From the NCBI GenBank assembly GCA_916700875.1, contig CAKAKS010000013.1, forward strand, positions 10,162,617-10,226,616: DNA of 64,000 nt. The letters run 5' to 3'. The stretch comes from Sebastes aleutianus. Lineage: Eukaryota; Chordata; Actinopteri; Perciformes; Sebastidae. How positions within the stretch are numbered: the first letter of the stretch is position 1; each line of letters opens with the position of its first letter. Below the pieces are notes generated by a model, which saw only the letters and a list, made by a program, of their open reading frames with translations, did no database searches and was not told the DNA's origin. The translations under genes were made by a program, and so were the position numbers. Of this stretch, positions 44,762-57,490 are shown in pieces.

Positions 44762-46114
44762 CTGAAAAACACACACAGAGGAGATAAGATCAGGATATTG
44801 ATTGATATCAGCAGTGGTTTAATGTAACTAGTTACTGTATTTAAATACAAATTCAAGGTACTTTACTTGAGGATTTCCATTTTCTGCTACTTTATACTCC
44901 ACTACATCTCAGAGGGAAATATTGTACTTGTTACTCCACTACATGTGAACATCTGACAGCTTTTCATGCACACTAGTGCAGCAGTAACTAATCCAGAAAC
45001 ATCATCTATTATAGTACAACACTGACTTTACTGCAACATCAATGCTTAAAGACGTGGTTACTCACAAGCGCTGAGATATAACACATTAATCTGCTCTCCA
45101 CTTCCTCTGTGCAGCTGTGAAGAGAAACCACCTCGAGGCGTGTGATGCACGAGCTACTGTTTCTGTAAATCACTTTAAAACAACACACATGTTTGAAACT
45201 GTATCTTCCTGGGAAACGGTCAAGCAAGGCCATATAGCAGACATCTGTATAGATCAATACTTATTTATAGTATATCTGTTGTTTTATAGCAATTAGAAAT
45301 GTTCTTCAATCACTCCACAAGGAGGAGCTCTTAAGCTACCCTTAAATTCTTCTTTACTGATTTATTTGGCCACTTGGGGGCAGCAGAAACAAACCACCAC
45401 CTCACTGTATGTGTATTAATCCACAGCTGAAAATAGTCCCCAACAAATGCACTACTTCCTCCTGTTTGAGTAACGTTTGTTAAAAACTACAGTGCCCAGC
45501 TGCTTTAGGAAATTACTGATCCCTTTTTAAAAATGAAAGTAAACATTCAACCCGGTCTCACGGGAAGGCGTAGAAATAGCACGACATTTACGCGGACTTT
45601 CCACGTGTCATGAGTACAAATTTTAGTCTTTTAGCGCGTCATTTGTTCGCCACGCAAACGTCCGCAGTTATATCTAAGAAAGAAAATCACTAACTTAGGT
45701 TTAGGCAACAGTAACAGGGTGTTTCTGCCCAGCAATGACATTTTTAATTTTGGTCAAAATTTGCAGTGCAGTGCTTGATAAATATATACACCGTGTTATT
45801 ACCCATCTTGACATTATAAATAATGACATTTAATCAACTTTATGGAGCATTTTATGGGTCCAAACATCACTTTTTCTTCATGTCCCACAACTGTGGTCTC
45901 AATGTTGAGATACGTTAAATGAGGTTATTCAATTATAATATGACATTATTTAAATGGAACTGTTTCATATTCATATTACTTTACACCATATTAACATTAT
46001 TTATTTGTTCACTAATCATTTATATCATTTTTTCCATCTTAATGTGCCTGTCCCACAATTCTGAAAAAATACAAATAAAACAAATAAACAAATACCATAT
46101 AGTTAATGTTTTAT

Positions 46115-46234
46115 TCAGAGCCAAACAAATCTGGTTTCCATGGAAACAGAAGTGAACAGGTGAGCACATGGATGACAGGTTGGGCCGCCCACAAAGGTGA
46201 CGCTCAAGATCCAGAACAACAAGGTGAAGATCAT
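46115..46234 (-). CDS. Second copy of the small hydrophobic-start ORF
   Basis: Thirty-nine codons beginning MIFTLLFWILSVTFVGG, stop followed by ATAAAAC. The frame is kept relative to 10166-10285, but the copies are so alike that this shows little about selection. Confidence 0.25.
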   Translation of the reverse strand: MIFTLLFWILSVTFVGGPTCHPCAHLFTSVSMETRFVWL

Positions 46235-46239
46235 CTTTT

Positions 46240-47140
46240 ATTCTTCTTCTTCTCACCGTACAGCTCAGTAACATTTAAACAATAACTTAATATAACTGTT
46301 GAATTCATGAATATTAGATGCTAAGAGTCAAAGCTAACGTAGCAGACCATGCTAGCTGATATTTATCTGTAACATAAGCAAAAATATCATTTCAACAACA
46401 TGTCTGGTAAAGACATTAGACATTAGAATTACAATATCGGCCATAAAAAACAACATAGTTTATATTGTTTTGTGTATGAAGACATCTGTGGTTGCTGTCT
46501 ACATTTTTCAGGGTGTAGAAAATATCTTAAAATCTTCTTTTTTCTTTCTGTTTTTACAGTATATCAATATTAACAATGATAAATAAAGCTTGATGGAAAT
46601 CAATTAAAATGTCTTAAATATATTATCGGAATTAAAAAAGGAAAATGTAGAAAATGAACATTACTGTAGTGATGCAGTCAGGACATTTAGTAAAAGAAGT
46701 GATGAAAACCATAAAAAATAAACATGTTGCAGATTAAAATCTGAAGAACTCTAAAGAGCCATAGTGAAGGAATCACTACATTTATATATATGAACACATT
46801 ATAAAGTTAACTTTAGGATATTCAGTGCAAGGTAACAATATCCATCAGTAAACAGAGGACATAAAACACATGATTGATAACAGCTGGAGGGAGAACTGAA
46901 CCAACTTACAGCTAAATCTTAATGATGAACTCTTCATTCATTGATGATGGGTTAAGGTTAGGTATTGACCTCTAATGGTGGAGGTTAGGATAGGTCTTGG
47001 AGGTTACCTTCTAGACAAGACCTTATCTCAGCACTGGAGGTTGTCGCTTGGTTAGACATGATGGGTTGTTCCTCTGAGGATCTTATTGGCTGTACAGCTG
47101 TATAGATGTTTCCTCTATTACCAGTAGATTTATGAAGGAA
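46240..47140. other. 3' flank of gene E, non-coding
   Basis: Includes 46390-46925, which matches the flank downstream of the TM2 exon of gene C. The former tail-coding part of the E TM2 exon (46990-47146) lies downstream of the premature stop. Confidence 0.5.
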
Positions 47141-47146
47141 GGCAAA

Positions 47147-47268
47147 TTAGAGTCCAACACAGAGAACCAGTAGAGCTGCTGTCAGTACAACGTAGAGGCC
47201 GATCCTTCCCCGACTCTCTGGTTGTGAGCTCATTATTGGTGTCGGAGGTTTGGGCTCATCAGCAGCTG
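47147..47268 (-). CDS. Gene E terminal exon (TM2 type) with premature stop
   Basis: After a normal acceptor and phase 1 entry it reads AAADEPKPPTPIMSSQPESR, GRIGLYVVLTAALLVLCVGL, then TAA. Other copies have CTC TAC at this point (Leu-Tyr); here it is CTC TAA, a single C-to-A change. The frame would otherwise continue into a TM2 tail. The product, with leader and V exon, would be 178 residues ending in a bare hydrophobic segment, so it is either a disabled receptor or a candidate for a GPI-anchor signal. No TM1 exon is found between V and this exon. Confidence 0.65.
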
Positions 47269-47692
47269 CTGTAAAGGACAGAAATAAAATGTGTCTGATT
47301 GTCTGAAGTTTCACACTAAACTAAAATGATACGACGACAAACTGAGACTTTCTGGACTTCAAACATAATGTTTTAAATTGACAAACATCATGTGTGTGAT
47401 TCATGGAGCAATTCAAACAGGATCCAAAACATATTTATCTCTCTCCGTTGACTAGCGTTCATATTTATTCAGAAATCAGGTCCCATGGTGGTCCACTAGA
47501 AGAGGAGGGACTTCACCTCTCTATGGAGTTCACAGTGTTAGCCGCCATGTTGGAACAGTGTTTTGCCCTCCAGGCTCTGAGCCAGTCGAGACTGCAGCAT
47601 GCTAACATGCTAAACTAAGATGTGTTTAGCACTAGCAGGGCTGTAGACTCTTAGTCTGGTTTCACTGACTGAGTTCTACTGAATCAACTCAC

Positions 47693-48052
47693 CTGTGACA
47701 TTGAGGAGACATATCTTAGAGCTCCCACCATAACCTGTGAGCACGTCACACTGGTACACACCAGAGTCATTAGTCCTGAGTCTGGACATGTGAAGTCTGA
47801 TTCGTCCGTCTCTGAGGACGTCTTTATCACACCGGACTCGTCCTGTAAACTGTTCATCCTGAGACTCTGGGACCTCAACACCTTCAAGGAGATGAAAAAG
47901 GACTGAGGCCTTGTTATCAGCTGACAGTCGACAGTAGATATAAAGTGATTTGGAGGAACTGCTGGTTCTGGTTGGGAACATCCACTCCAGTGTGATGTTG
48001 TGGTTCTCCTCTGCCTGATAGCAGGTCTGTTTCACATTCAATCCAAATGCTC
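47693..48052 (-). CDS. Gene E V-set immunoglobulin exon with two extra Cys
   Basis: A 120-residue V-set domain, AFGLNVKQTCYQAEENHN onward. Swapped Trp/Cys at NITLEW and SLYIYC as in the other copies. Two Cys are unique to this copy: QTCYQ in the A-A' region, and RVRCDKD, where every other copy has Trp. DSGVYQC and KICLLNV follow. Splice sites intact. Confidence 0.82.
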
Positions 48053-48183
48053 CTGTAGAGGAGACAGAGAGGGAAAGTGAGCAGCAGACAAACTGACAAC
48101 TTGAACATGTCAAACTCCATCTAGAGATGTTTGTCTGAAAGTGTATTTAGTGTTTGTGGATAATAAAGTGAAGGTCAACTAAC

Positions 48184-48238
48184 CAGAGACACAGGAGGTC
48201 AGACTGAGGAGCAGCAGGATGCTGCAGATCATCTTCAT
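48184..48238 (-). CDS. Gene E leader exon
   Basis: Same signal peptide, acceptor and donor as A. The intron to the V exon is near-identical to the others. Confidence 0.85.
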
Positions 48239-48482
48239 CCTGTGAGAGGAGACAGAAACACATCAGATACAAGTTCAGTTATTACAGGTAGAACAGAGAC
48301 AATCTACAGTCTGTCTTTAGTCCTCACAGTACTTCTTCCTCTGTGCTACTGATTACACATGACTGACCAGTGGACTGACACCAAGACAGGAACACTAATG
48401 TACTTCTGACACAAGATGGAGCCACTTTAGTGGATTAGATTTTTACAACTGAGGAAGAACAGGAAGTATGATCTGCTCTGAG

Positions 48483-48640
48483 ATCAACACAGTCAAACTG
48501 CCAGGGAGGGGTGATCTAGTCAAGCAGAAACCCAGAACAGATGCAGTGTGCAGATCTGTTATTTATATGTCTATCACAATGTGGAACAAGTTGCCAACTG
48601 TGATCACTGAAGCACCAAGACAAGTTTAAAAAAAAAAAAC
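48483..48640 (+). mobile_element. LINE ORF C-terminal fragment upstream of gene E
   Basis: Plus-strand reading gives ITMWNKLPTVITEAP, the conserved Trp-Asn-x-Leu-Pro end of L2-type LINE ORF2, followed by a poly-A-like run. A near-identical copy sits at 60583-60740 upstream of gene G, so it was duplicated with the unit. Confidence 0.45.
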
Positions 48641-48869
48641 ACTAAAAAAAATGACATTAAAAATAACCCTGGTGGCCGACCTGAACAACCATGAGGGATT
48701 GCTGTTTTTTTTTTTTCTCGTGTGTTATTTGTCTGTTTCTGTAGTCAGAGTAGGGGGTTACAGAGAAAAACTATTTCACCAACTAGATTTCTCCTCGATG
48801 GTTAACGAAGTTTCTGGTCAGCTTTTGATTTTACGCTCAACACAGACTAGAGGAGCGACACTAAAGGAC

Positions 48870-49331
48870 GAGGACACCACTAGGACACTACTAGGACACT
48901 ACTAGGACACCACTAGGACACTACTAGGACATTACGAGGACACTACTAGGACACTACTAGGACACCACTAGGACACTACTAGGACATTACGAGGACACTA
49001 CTAGGACACCACTAGGACACTACGAGGACACTACGAGGACAACACTAGGACACCACTAGGACACCACTAGGACACTACGAGGACACTACTAGGACACTAC
49101 GAGGACACCACTAGGACACTACAAGGACACTACTAGGACACTATGAGGACACTACTAGGACACTACTAGGACACCACTAGGACTCTACGAAGACACTACT
49201 AGGACACCACTAGGACACCAGTAGGACACTACGAGGACACTACGAAGACACTACTAGGACACTACGAAGACACTACTAGGACACTACTAGGACACCACTA
49301 GGGCACTACTAGGACACTACGAGGACACTAG
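48870..49331. repeat. 11-bp minisatellite in gene E first intron
   Basis: About 42 units of the ACTAGGACACC family with many CTACGAGGACA variants, the same shared left flank, and right flank GGAAGTGTTTTCATATTC. Confidence 0.92.
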
Positions 49332-49945
49332 GAAGTGTTTTCATATTCAAAATATAAAAACTAGACAGAGAAACTAATTTAACCTGCTGCAGAGCTGTTG
49401 CACATGCGCACAAAACACAACACAAAAAACAGGACACGAGTAGTAGATGATATTCATGACCACTGAATATTTGTGTAACAATTTAGCCACAAATTCTGAC
49501 CATATAAGGTCCAGCCTTATACTTGGTTTGACCGAGTCTTGTTTTGAGGAAGTACGTGTAAATATCTGCTTTGAGATCACAGTGAGTCCTGACAGCAGCG
49601 GGAGGTGACTGAAAGCTGCAGTCAAGACAAACACACTCTCAGGGAAGATGGCACCATATTGCAATATTAGATTATTACAACTGAGGAAGGAAGAGGAAGT
49701 TCTGCTTTGAGATCTACAGTGACTTATACTTTTACCAAACAACTGACTCCTCATTAGATCAAATCTTCAATAATGTATAATAAAATGTCATCAGACCAGT
49801 CTATACTTGGTCTCCAATGATTGTTGTTATATTCCTGTTACTGTGTGGACTATTTATAGGCTGTATTATCTGTGATCATCATGCATCATGGTTCAACCTA
49901 AAAAACAAAGTTTTTTTTACAGTTTTTCTCAAGAAATTGTACATG

Positions 49946-50128
<183 letters not shown>

Positions 50129-50549
50129 CCTTGGATTATTTTTGAGGGAGACTTGCATTTTGTACTTTTTGAGACCATGTTCCACCATTTAATGAACCCT
50201 TCAGAGCTGTCTCACCCTCTTGGCACACAACAGACAACACAAAAAGAGGAAATGAGTAGAAGTAGCCATATACTCACATGAATAGTTAAAATAAATAACA
50301 CATCCAGAGTGAAGTCAGGATCAGGAGAAACAGACGGAGAGACAACGAGTCTATAAACTAAACTCCAGAGGAACCTGGTTGTTTGTTGATTTGTTTTCTA
50401 TTTATTTCACTTCATGTCTCTATTCGTTCCTGGTCAGCCACTAAATATAAAACAGTCCAAATTATTCTCAACATATTTCTTCACAAAAATTAAAAAAAAA
50501 CATTTACAGTATTAATATAATATATCAACTGTCTATATTTCTACATTAC

Positions 50550-50640
50550 CTTGTGTCTCTTCTGTCGTACAGGACCAAACTATGAGACTCTGCAGCAACA
50601 AGTAACACAGGAAGCGGAGGTGGTTTTCTGCCTCCTCCTC
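50550..50640 (-). promoter_or_regulatory. Putative untranslated first exon of gene E
   Basis: CACAAG|GTAATG donor on the minus strand as in A and B; the 5' boundary is not visible. Confidence 0.45.
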
Positions 50641-50660
50641 CTCTGTTAGGTTGACTTCAT

Positions 50661-50676
50661 CTTTCACTTTCAGTTC
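50661..50676 (-). promoter_or_regulatory. ISRE-like motif upstream of gene E first exon
   Basis: GAACTGAAAGTGAAAG on the minus strand fits GAAANNGAAA exactly. It is 111 bp from the putative first-exon donor, the same arrangement as in gene A. Confidence 0.5.
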
Positions 50677-50837
50677 CACAGTAAACTGTTGGTCTGACTT
50701 GAACCGGTCCCTCCACAGAAGTGAACTCTGTTACAACCCGGACACACCAGGAACGTCAGCACAGGGTCGGCGCCAGAGTGTTAGGGGGCGGACGGGCAGT
50801 CAGCTTTGACAAGGGGGGCATTTTATTTCACCTTATA

Positions 50838-52458
50838 CAGACGTAGGCAAAGTTGTTGGTAACGTTCCGTTAAAGAGAGAAAAACCCACAATGGTCACTG
50901 AAATAACTTGAAACTGACAAAAGTAATAATAAATAAAAATTCACTGAAAATTAACTAATGAAAATCAGATATTGTTTTTGAATTATGGTTCAGCAGAATC
51001 ATTTAAAAAAACAAACTAATGAAACTGGCCTAGACAAAAATGATGGTACCCTTAACTTAATATTTTGTTGCACAACCTTTTGAGGCAATCACTGCAATCA
51101 AGTGATTTCTGTAACTCTCAATGAGACTTCTGCACCTGTCGACAGGTATGTTGGCCCACTCCTCGTGAGCAAACTGCTCCAGCTGTCTCAGGTTTGAAGG
51201 GTGCCTTCTCCAGACAGCATGTTTCAGCTCCTTCCACAGATGTTCAATAGGATTTAGATCAGGGCTCATAGAAGGCCACTTCAGAATAGTCCAATGTTTT
51301 GTTCTTAGCCATTCTTGGGTGTTTTTAGCTGTGTTTTGGGTCATTATCCTGTTTGAGGACCCATGACCTGCAACTGAGACCAAGCTTTCTGACACTGGGC
51401 AGCACATTTCGCTCCAGAATGCCTTGATAGTCTTGAGATTTCATTGCACCCTGCACAGATTCAAGACACCCTGTGCCAGATGCAACAAAGCAGCCCCATA
51501 ACATAACCGAGCCTCCTCCATGTTTCACATTAGGTACAGTGTTCTTTTCTTTGGATGCTTCATCTCTTCGTCTGTGAACATAGAGCTGATGTGACTTGCC
51601 AAAAAGCTCCAGTTTTGTCTCATCTGTCCAAAGGACATTCTCCCAGAAGCTTTGTGGCTTGTCAATATGCATTTTGGAAAATTCCAGTCTCGCTTTTTTA
51701 TGATTTGGTGTCCTCCTCAGTTGTCTTCCATTAAGTCCACTTTGGCTCAAACAGTGACGGATGGTGCGATCTGACACTGATGTACCTTGACCTTGGAGTT
51801 CACCTCTAATCTCTTTGGAAGTTGTTCTAGGCTCTTTGGTTACCATTCGTATTATCCGTCTCTTCAATATGTCATCAATTTTCCTCTTGCGGCCACGTCC
51901 AGGGAGGTTGGCTACAGTCCCATGGACCTTAAACTTCTGAATAATATGTGCAGCTGTAGTCACAGGAACGTCAAGCTGCTTGGAGATGGTCTTATAGCCT
52001 TTACCTTTAACATGAAGGTCTATAATGTTCTTTCTGATCTCCTGAGACAACTCTCTCCTTAGCTTTCTGTGGTCCATGTTCAGTGTGGTACACACCATGA
52101 CACCAAACAGCACAGTGACTACTTTTCACCCTTTAAATAGGCAGACTGACTGATTGCAAGTTTGAAGACACCTGTGATGCTAATTACAGGACACACCTTA
52201 GTTTAATATGTCCCTATGGTCAAATTATTTTCAATCTTTTCTAGGGCTACCATCATTTTTGTCTAGGCCAGTTTCATCAGTTTGTTTTTTAAAATGATTC
52301 TGTTGAACCACAATTCAAAAACAATGTCTGATTTTCATTAGTTAATTTTCAGTAAATTTTTATTTATTATTACTTTTGTCAGTTTCAAGTTATTTCAGTG
52401 ACCATTGTGGGTTTTTCTCTCTTTAACGGAACGTTACCAACAACTTTGCCTACGTCTG
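50838..52458 (-). mobile_element. Tc1/mariner transposon with long inverted repeats
   Basis: Starts CAGACGTAGGCAAAGTTG and ends with the reverse complement. Terminal inverted repeats are about 210 bp (50838-51050 and 52247-52458), flanked by TA on both sides. It has inserted into a dispersed repeat whose uninserted copy is present at about 53800-53960. Confidence 0.92.
51057..52113 (-). pseudogene. Tc1 transposase with one frameshift
   Basis: The reading most likely starts at 52077 (MDHRKLRRELSQEIRKNI). N-terminal paired-like helix-turn-helix (GYKTISKQLDVPVTTAAHII), a basic GRGRKRK hinge, a second DNA-binding helix set, then the catalytic Asp in WTDETK, Asp in KQDNDPKH and Glu in SPDLNPIEHLW, consistent with DD34E. 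The frame breaks directly after DPKH through an apparent 2-bp loss, and the last 90 or so codons lie in another frame. No other lesion is obvious, so this looks like a recently inactivated copy. Confidence 0.85.
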
Positions 52459-52459
52459 T

Positions 52460-53960
52460 ATAGCCTTTATTAAGTGTATCTTTAACATTATCATGTTTCA
52501 TGAAGGAAATAAACTGACAGAGAGGCGTATACATACTGCCACTTATGCGCACAGGCGCACATACACATACTGTTATGTTATGTACAGATAACTCCTCAGT
52601 AGTGAAATGAGGAGGTACTGGAGGCTACAGATAACTCCTCAGACACGCCCTGCGTCTTGCTCGTTCAGGGTTAAAATGTGCACACAGACAGGTGCCGAGA
52701 TAAACAGACAGTTAAACAACACATTACTCTACAGTCTGACTGATTTCTTCAGAACTATAATTTAAGTTAATAAAGACTAAATGTGGATGTTTCTCTCACC
52801 AGTTGTTGTCCCTGCTCAGCCTGCTGTATAACATTAGTCCATTGTTTTATTCCACAATACTGAACAGAATAATCCAAACAGGTAGAAGAAGTAAGATGTG
52901 AGAGGAGCACAGGATGCTTTTTACTCTCTTGGTCCTAATTGTGCTTTAATGCACCAGGTCTGTAGGTCTACTTTCTCTCATTTGTTTTCTATTGAGCTAG
53001 ATTAAATAAACACACACTAACGTTTAATGGAGTGGATCAAAACAAGGCTTCTTACTGAAATATTGTAGTGATGGCTCATATTTCCCAGAGTTTCCATAGT
53101 TGTCTCTTTGTGCTGTGTGTTTGTGTTTTATTTGAACCATTAGTGAGGTGGCTGTTATATTTTTTGACAGGTAGCTCGTAATAAAGTTTCACTAGTGAAC
53201 TTTATTACATATAACTGTGAGCGTCAATGCCTGTGCTGAAAGTGTCAGTGATCAAGTTAATATTTTCATTTACATCCAGAACAACTGACCCGGTTTTCTC
53301 GGCTCATTTTATCTAAACTAATCAGCCGTTCCTCTCAATGTGAGTGACAGGAAAAAATAGGAACCGTGTATCCGATATAAGTTCAGACAAAACGTCAAGC
53401 CGCGCTGTGCAGCACCGTGTTTCTGTGCAGCACCGTGTTTCTGTGCAGCACCGTGTTGCTCGCGGCCAGTTAGGACCCTCCAATAGAAAACAATGTAATC
53501 AAGCCCAAGTACATGTCCTAGTTGTTTCCTTAATGCAAAACTAGTACTGTTTTGTGCTTTATTATGCATTGCATTGTTAAGTCCTTCCATTACCAAACTG
53601 AATGACTTAATTTTACTAATAGCTTAGCTGTTATTTCAGTTTAGTTTTTTGTCAGGAGAGAATTCAGCTGAGGGGGCACAGTGACCTTTTTGGACGGGCC
53701 TGGACCTCCATGGCCCACCGCTAACGCCGCGTGGCGACTGCTTTACCTGTTGTTTTTTTATTTCGACTATTAACACTGCCCGATTCTTAGGTGCGTCTCT
53801 TCAAGAGAATCAGAGTATCAGGAGTGGACATGCAATCAGCTTTGACGAGGGGTGGGGGGGCTTTCTTTCACCTCATATAGCCTTTATTAAGTGTATATTT
53901 AACAATATTATGTTTCATGAAAGAAATAAACTGACAGAGAGGCGTATACATACTGTCACT
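52460..53960. other. Mixed dispersed repeats, no gene
   Basis: 52460-52560 and 53800-53960 are two copies of one repeat (TAGCCTTTATTAAGTGTAT, GACAGAGAGGCGTATACATA). An 18-bp triplication (GTGCAGCACCGTGTTTCT) lies at 53405-53458. The rest shows no exon or element ends. Confidence 0.5.
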
Positions 53961-55334
53961 GTAGGGACCCACCAAAATGACTGGTGGCAAGTGACCACAT
54001 GAACTCAGTAACATGATCCTTGACCCATGGACTCAGCTCAGCTCAGTAGCCATTGGCTACTGTAGCATTCACACATAGGTGTGAAATTCACCCAGGACAA
54101 AACCAGAAGAATCTCTTTGTTCCGCCTCTTTCTGCTCCTTCTCCTCACCTCCTGACCTGTGGAGGTGAGCTGCTGCTCTGATCTATGGCCTGTTAGGAAA
54201 CAGACATAGCAACACAAGGAACCTCTAAGGCATAGGACGCGAGAGCTTGCCTTTTTACCAACTAACTTCAAGCAACAACCGCAAGGAAGTTAGCGCCAAG
54301 CTATCAAGCTGCTGGGAAGAAGTACTGGAGCGATCAGCTTCCTCCAATCTGCACAACTTGATTTGAGCACAGCAAAGACGACATCTTTGACTTGGAACCA
54401 CAACTTCAACACATGGAATTAAAAACCCTTTTCTTCCATGGGGTAACGTACTGGGCTTACCTTAGCAGTAGCAATTGCACATGGCTGAGCAAGACTGTTC
54501 AACTTTGATTTCTAGAATGTACTTGTATTGATTTGGTTTAATGTTATTCATTGAGTTTCACTGTTGTGATATTATTTGTATTTGATATTTGGGTAGCTGG
54601 CTTCGCCACATCTGATGTGTTTAGTTTATGCTTCACATAGACACGGTCTTGCATGCAAACTCACCATCTTTTCTAACCCACTGCATTATCTGACACACAT
54701 TAAGATCACATACAGAAACTGTGAATTAGTTAAACATAAACATACAGCTTCAGATAATCTTAACCCCACATCACCCCCCTCTCTGTCCTTCCTGAGCACA
54801 TGTGTTCCGAAGAACAAAGAGGCCATGTGGTGACATGTTGGCGGCCATCTTTGATCCCGCCATCTTTGTAGTTTTACAGTGCTCGCCATTTTGTCTGTAG
54901 GCAGACATCTTGACACAAGCTCTCTCTCTCTCACTCACTCACTCACTCACTTTGTTTAGTTAGATTAATATTGTGTTTTAAACCTTTATTATCTTGTAAA
55001 TAAATGTTTGTGGAATATACATGCTGGTCTGTTTAATGTTGTACAAGAGTGAATAATGCCAACCTCTGCTATGTCAAGAACTCCGATATCCTTCAACCTT
55101 TACTATCTATTTTGGTTATAGTTATTAATTTAATTATTAATCAACGTTCCAAATTGATAGTTTAGTATATTTAATGAGACTATATTAACGTTTTGGTTAT
55201 TGGTACCTGATTCCAGGGTGGTGCCCCGTTTATTATTAATGTTTATTAATAATTTTTATTAATATTAATAATTTTATTATTATTTATTAATTAATTTGCT
55301 AATAACCAAACCTGTTACTGCCAAATCCCTACAA
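53961..55334. mobile_element. Candidate solo LTR or similar element
   Basis: Begins TGTAGGGACCCACC and ends CCAAATCCCTACA, that is TG...CA with short inverted ends, and has an AATAAA at about 55000. There is no matching second LTR, no coding region and no clear target-site duplication; the two flanks belong to different repeats. Confidence 0.3.
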
Positions 55335-56006
55335 TAGACATGAACGAGCATCGATCAAAACAGTGAGGAGACACACGTCAGCTAAAACCACAATATCACT
55401 ATATTTCAGCTGCTTGGCAGTAATGTTAGCTGACCAGACGAAGGTCTCTCCATGAATCAATGCTGATCCTAGTGTTGGCTTTTCCTGCCTCAGCCTCCCG
55501 ACCGCGGCCGGAGGGAACAGGGGAAACACTGGAGTTTTGTTCGGAGACGATAACGTTTCTCTCTGCGGAGCCCCGTCACTTCACAAGACACGGGAAACCT
55601 CTGTTGGTCTGGAGGAGCTGCAGCATTTATTTCTGCACAAACGTCCACTGTACATTCACTAGATATTCTCAGAGCTAAACTAACTCTTCTGCAGTGTGGA
55701 GTGTGCGCTCATGCACGTGAGAGGTGGAGCGAGCTGAGTGAAGGCAAGCAGGCAGAGGAGCAGAGGAGCAGAGTACAGCAGAGACTCCGGCCCTGGAGAC
55801 CAAAGCTACGGTCTCCCCCGCATCCTCCGACCACGGCCAACACTGTTTAACAGACGGGCTTCACTAGATACAACCAAGAGGTTTTGGTGCTTCCGTGTAG
55901 TTTGTGTTGGAGTCTGAGTCTGAACACCGTAGACACATGCGAGCACGCATGGGACACCGACCCGCAATGATTTATACGTGTAAAAAGTTACAAACAGTCC
56001 CTTTAA
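55335..56006. mobile_element. TTAA-type MITE, truncated copy
   Basis: Inverted relative to the complete copy at 58999-59665. Ends GTTACAAACAGTCCCTTTAA; the other terminus is lost at the junction with the preceding element. Contains an internal stretch (55800-55900) absent from the other copy. Confidence 0.65.
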
Positions 56007-56149
56007 AGTCTATTTGTAATGTTTTTTACTTTTTATTTTTCCAAATAAATCTGCCAAAAGATCCATCTGTCGCCTGTCCCATCTGTTATAAAGTAACAAA
56101 CCCAGTTCTAGTTCATTACATTATCGAGCAATTAGTAAACTAAATGAAA

Positions 56150-57480
56150 TATAAAATATTTTTATTATGTTTGTGTAAATAAATGCGATGAAGGCTTTAT
56201 TTAACTTTCCTGACTTTTAATGAACACCGTCAGACAGCCGTTCAGTTACAAGTGGATCCTTTCCGTTTCTTACGTAAACCCCCGACAGTACATGCACAAG
56301 CGCATTCAACTACTGTATAACATAGTATATGACAGTTTGGACGAGCTCTTACATTATCCAACAGTCACCACATGTCCAACTGAAAAACTTTAGTATGTCG
56401 ACTATATGAAGCAAATCTTCAGAAGTGTCTAATCCTTTAGTAAATGTAGCCTATATTATCATATTAGATAGCACAATGTAGTCTAATATATGATAAATGG
56501 GTACTGTAGATAGACAGAGGAAATGAGGTTCATGTTGATGAATAGATACTGTAAATCTGTACAGTATGTAGTCTGTATGTTTTTGCATACACTACAGCTC
56601 CATACATATGTAACCCACGTACTGGAGCCTCTCTGCACACCCTGGGACTCTGCGTTGTGTTTCTTAATGTGTGATGAGGTGTGATGCAGAGAAAAGGAAA
56701 CACCGGCACAGGAGTTCTGGATAGTGGTTGAGACCGGGAACACTTTATTCGACCACAACATCGGCTGTCATCTCTACTGCTGGTCCAAAACCTTACGAAG
56801 TAGTGAAAGCAAAGTAAACCCTCCATGAGGAAGTATATTCTAGTACAAAAGTAAACAGAGTAAAATAATAATCTAACACTGAAAATAAATTATTACACAT
56901 AAAATGATATAAGGCATCTTAACATAAGATCTAACGTGAAAATAATATAAATGAAACAATAAGACAGATAGCAGACAATAACTGAAAAGACTAATCCTCC
57001 ATCCTGCACTATTTTCTTCTCCACTGAGAGGATGCTCTGCTCGTACTCAGTAACAGGCCAACATTACGGACACTATTCACATACAAAACATATCTTACTT
57101 TTTACAACTCATGCCAAAGAGAAAGTCAACATCTTAATTAACACTTTAGTTGAAGAGATAAACTGAAAGAGTGTTTGTGAATTAATATATTCTATGATGA
57201 TGAAGGCCTCCATGTTTACCTAACGAAGCACTGACAGCAAAGTAAACAAGAAAAAATGGCGTCAAAAAAATGGATTTCAGAACTACGGTTTCCTGTAACG
57301 GACAAACATGGTTATTGCTCCATTCTCTTCCTTTAATACATCCATGGATTCTGGATGGGAATTGACAGCTCACCAGCGACACCTGGTGGTCGACTTAGGC
57401 TACTGCCTTACACATACAACATAGTTCAACATTTTATAAAGCTAAAAATGCTGTGTGTTCTATATTTACACTGTATCCCA
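56150..57480. repeat. Segmental duplication, copy 2: 3' flank of gene F/G
   Basis: Matches 1-1370. It is 3' UTR and downstream flank of the F/G terminal exon. No independent gene. Confidence 0.7.
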
Positions 57481-57490
57481 AAAACATGCA

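Larger units (their letters stand above)
43645..46430. repeat. Segmental duplication, copy 2 (partner 7444-10480)
   Basis: Follows copy 1 closely but lacks about 500 bp with the (GA)n tract and has a longer (AT)n run at 44166-44194. The first-exon donor is not retained at its left end, though the ISRE-like CTGAAAAGTGAAAGG (43857-43870, minus) is. Confidence 0.75.
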
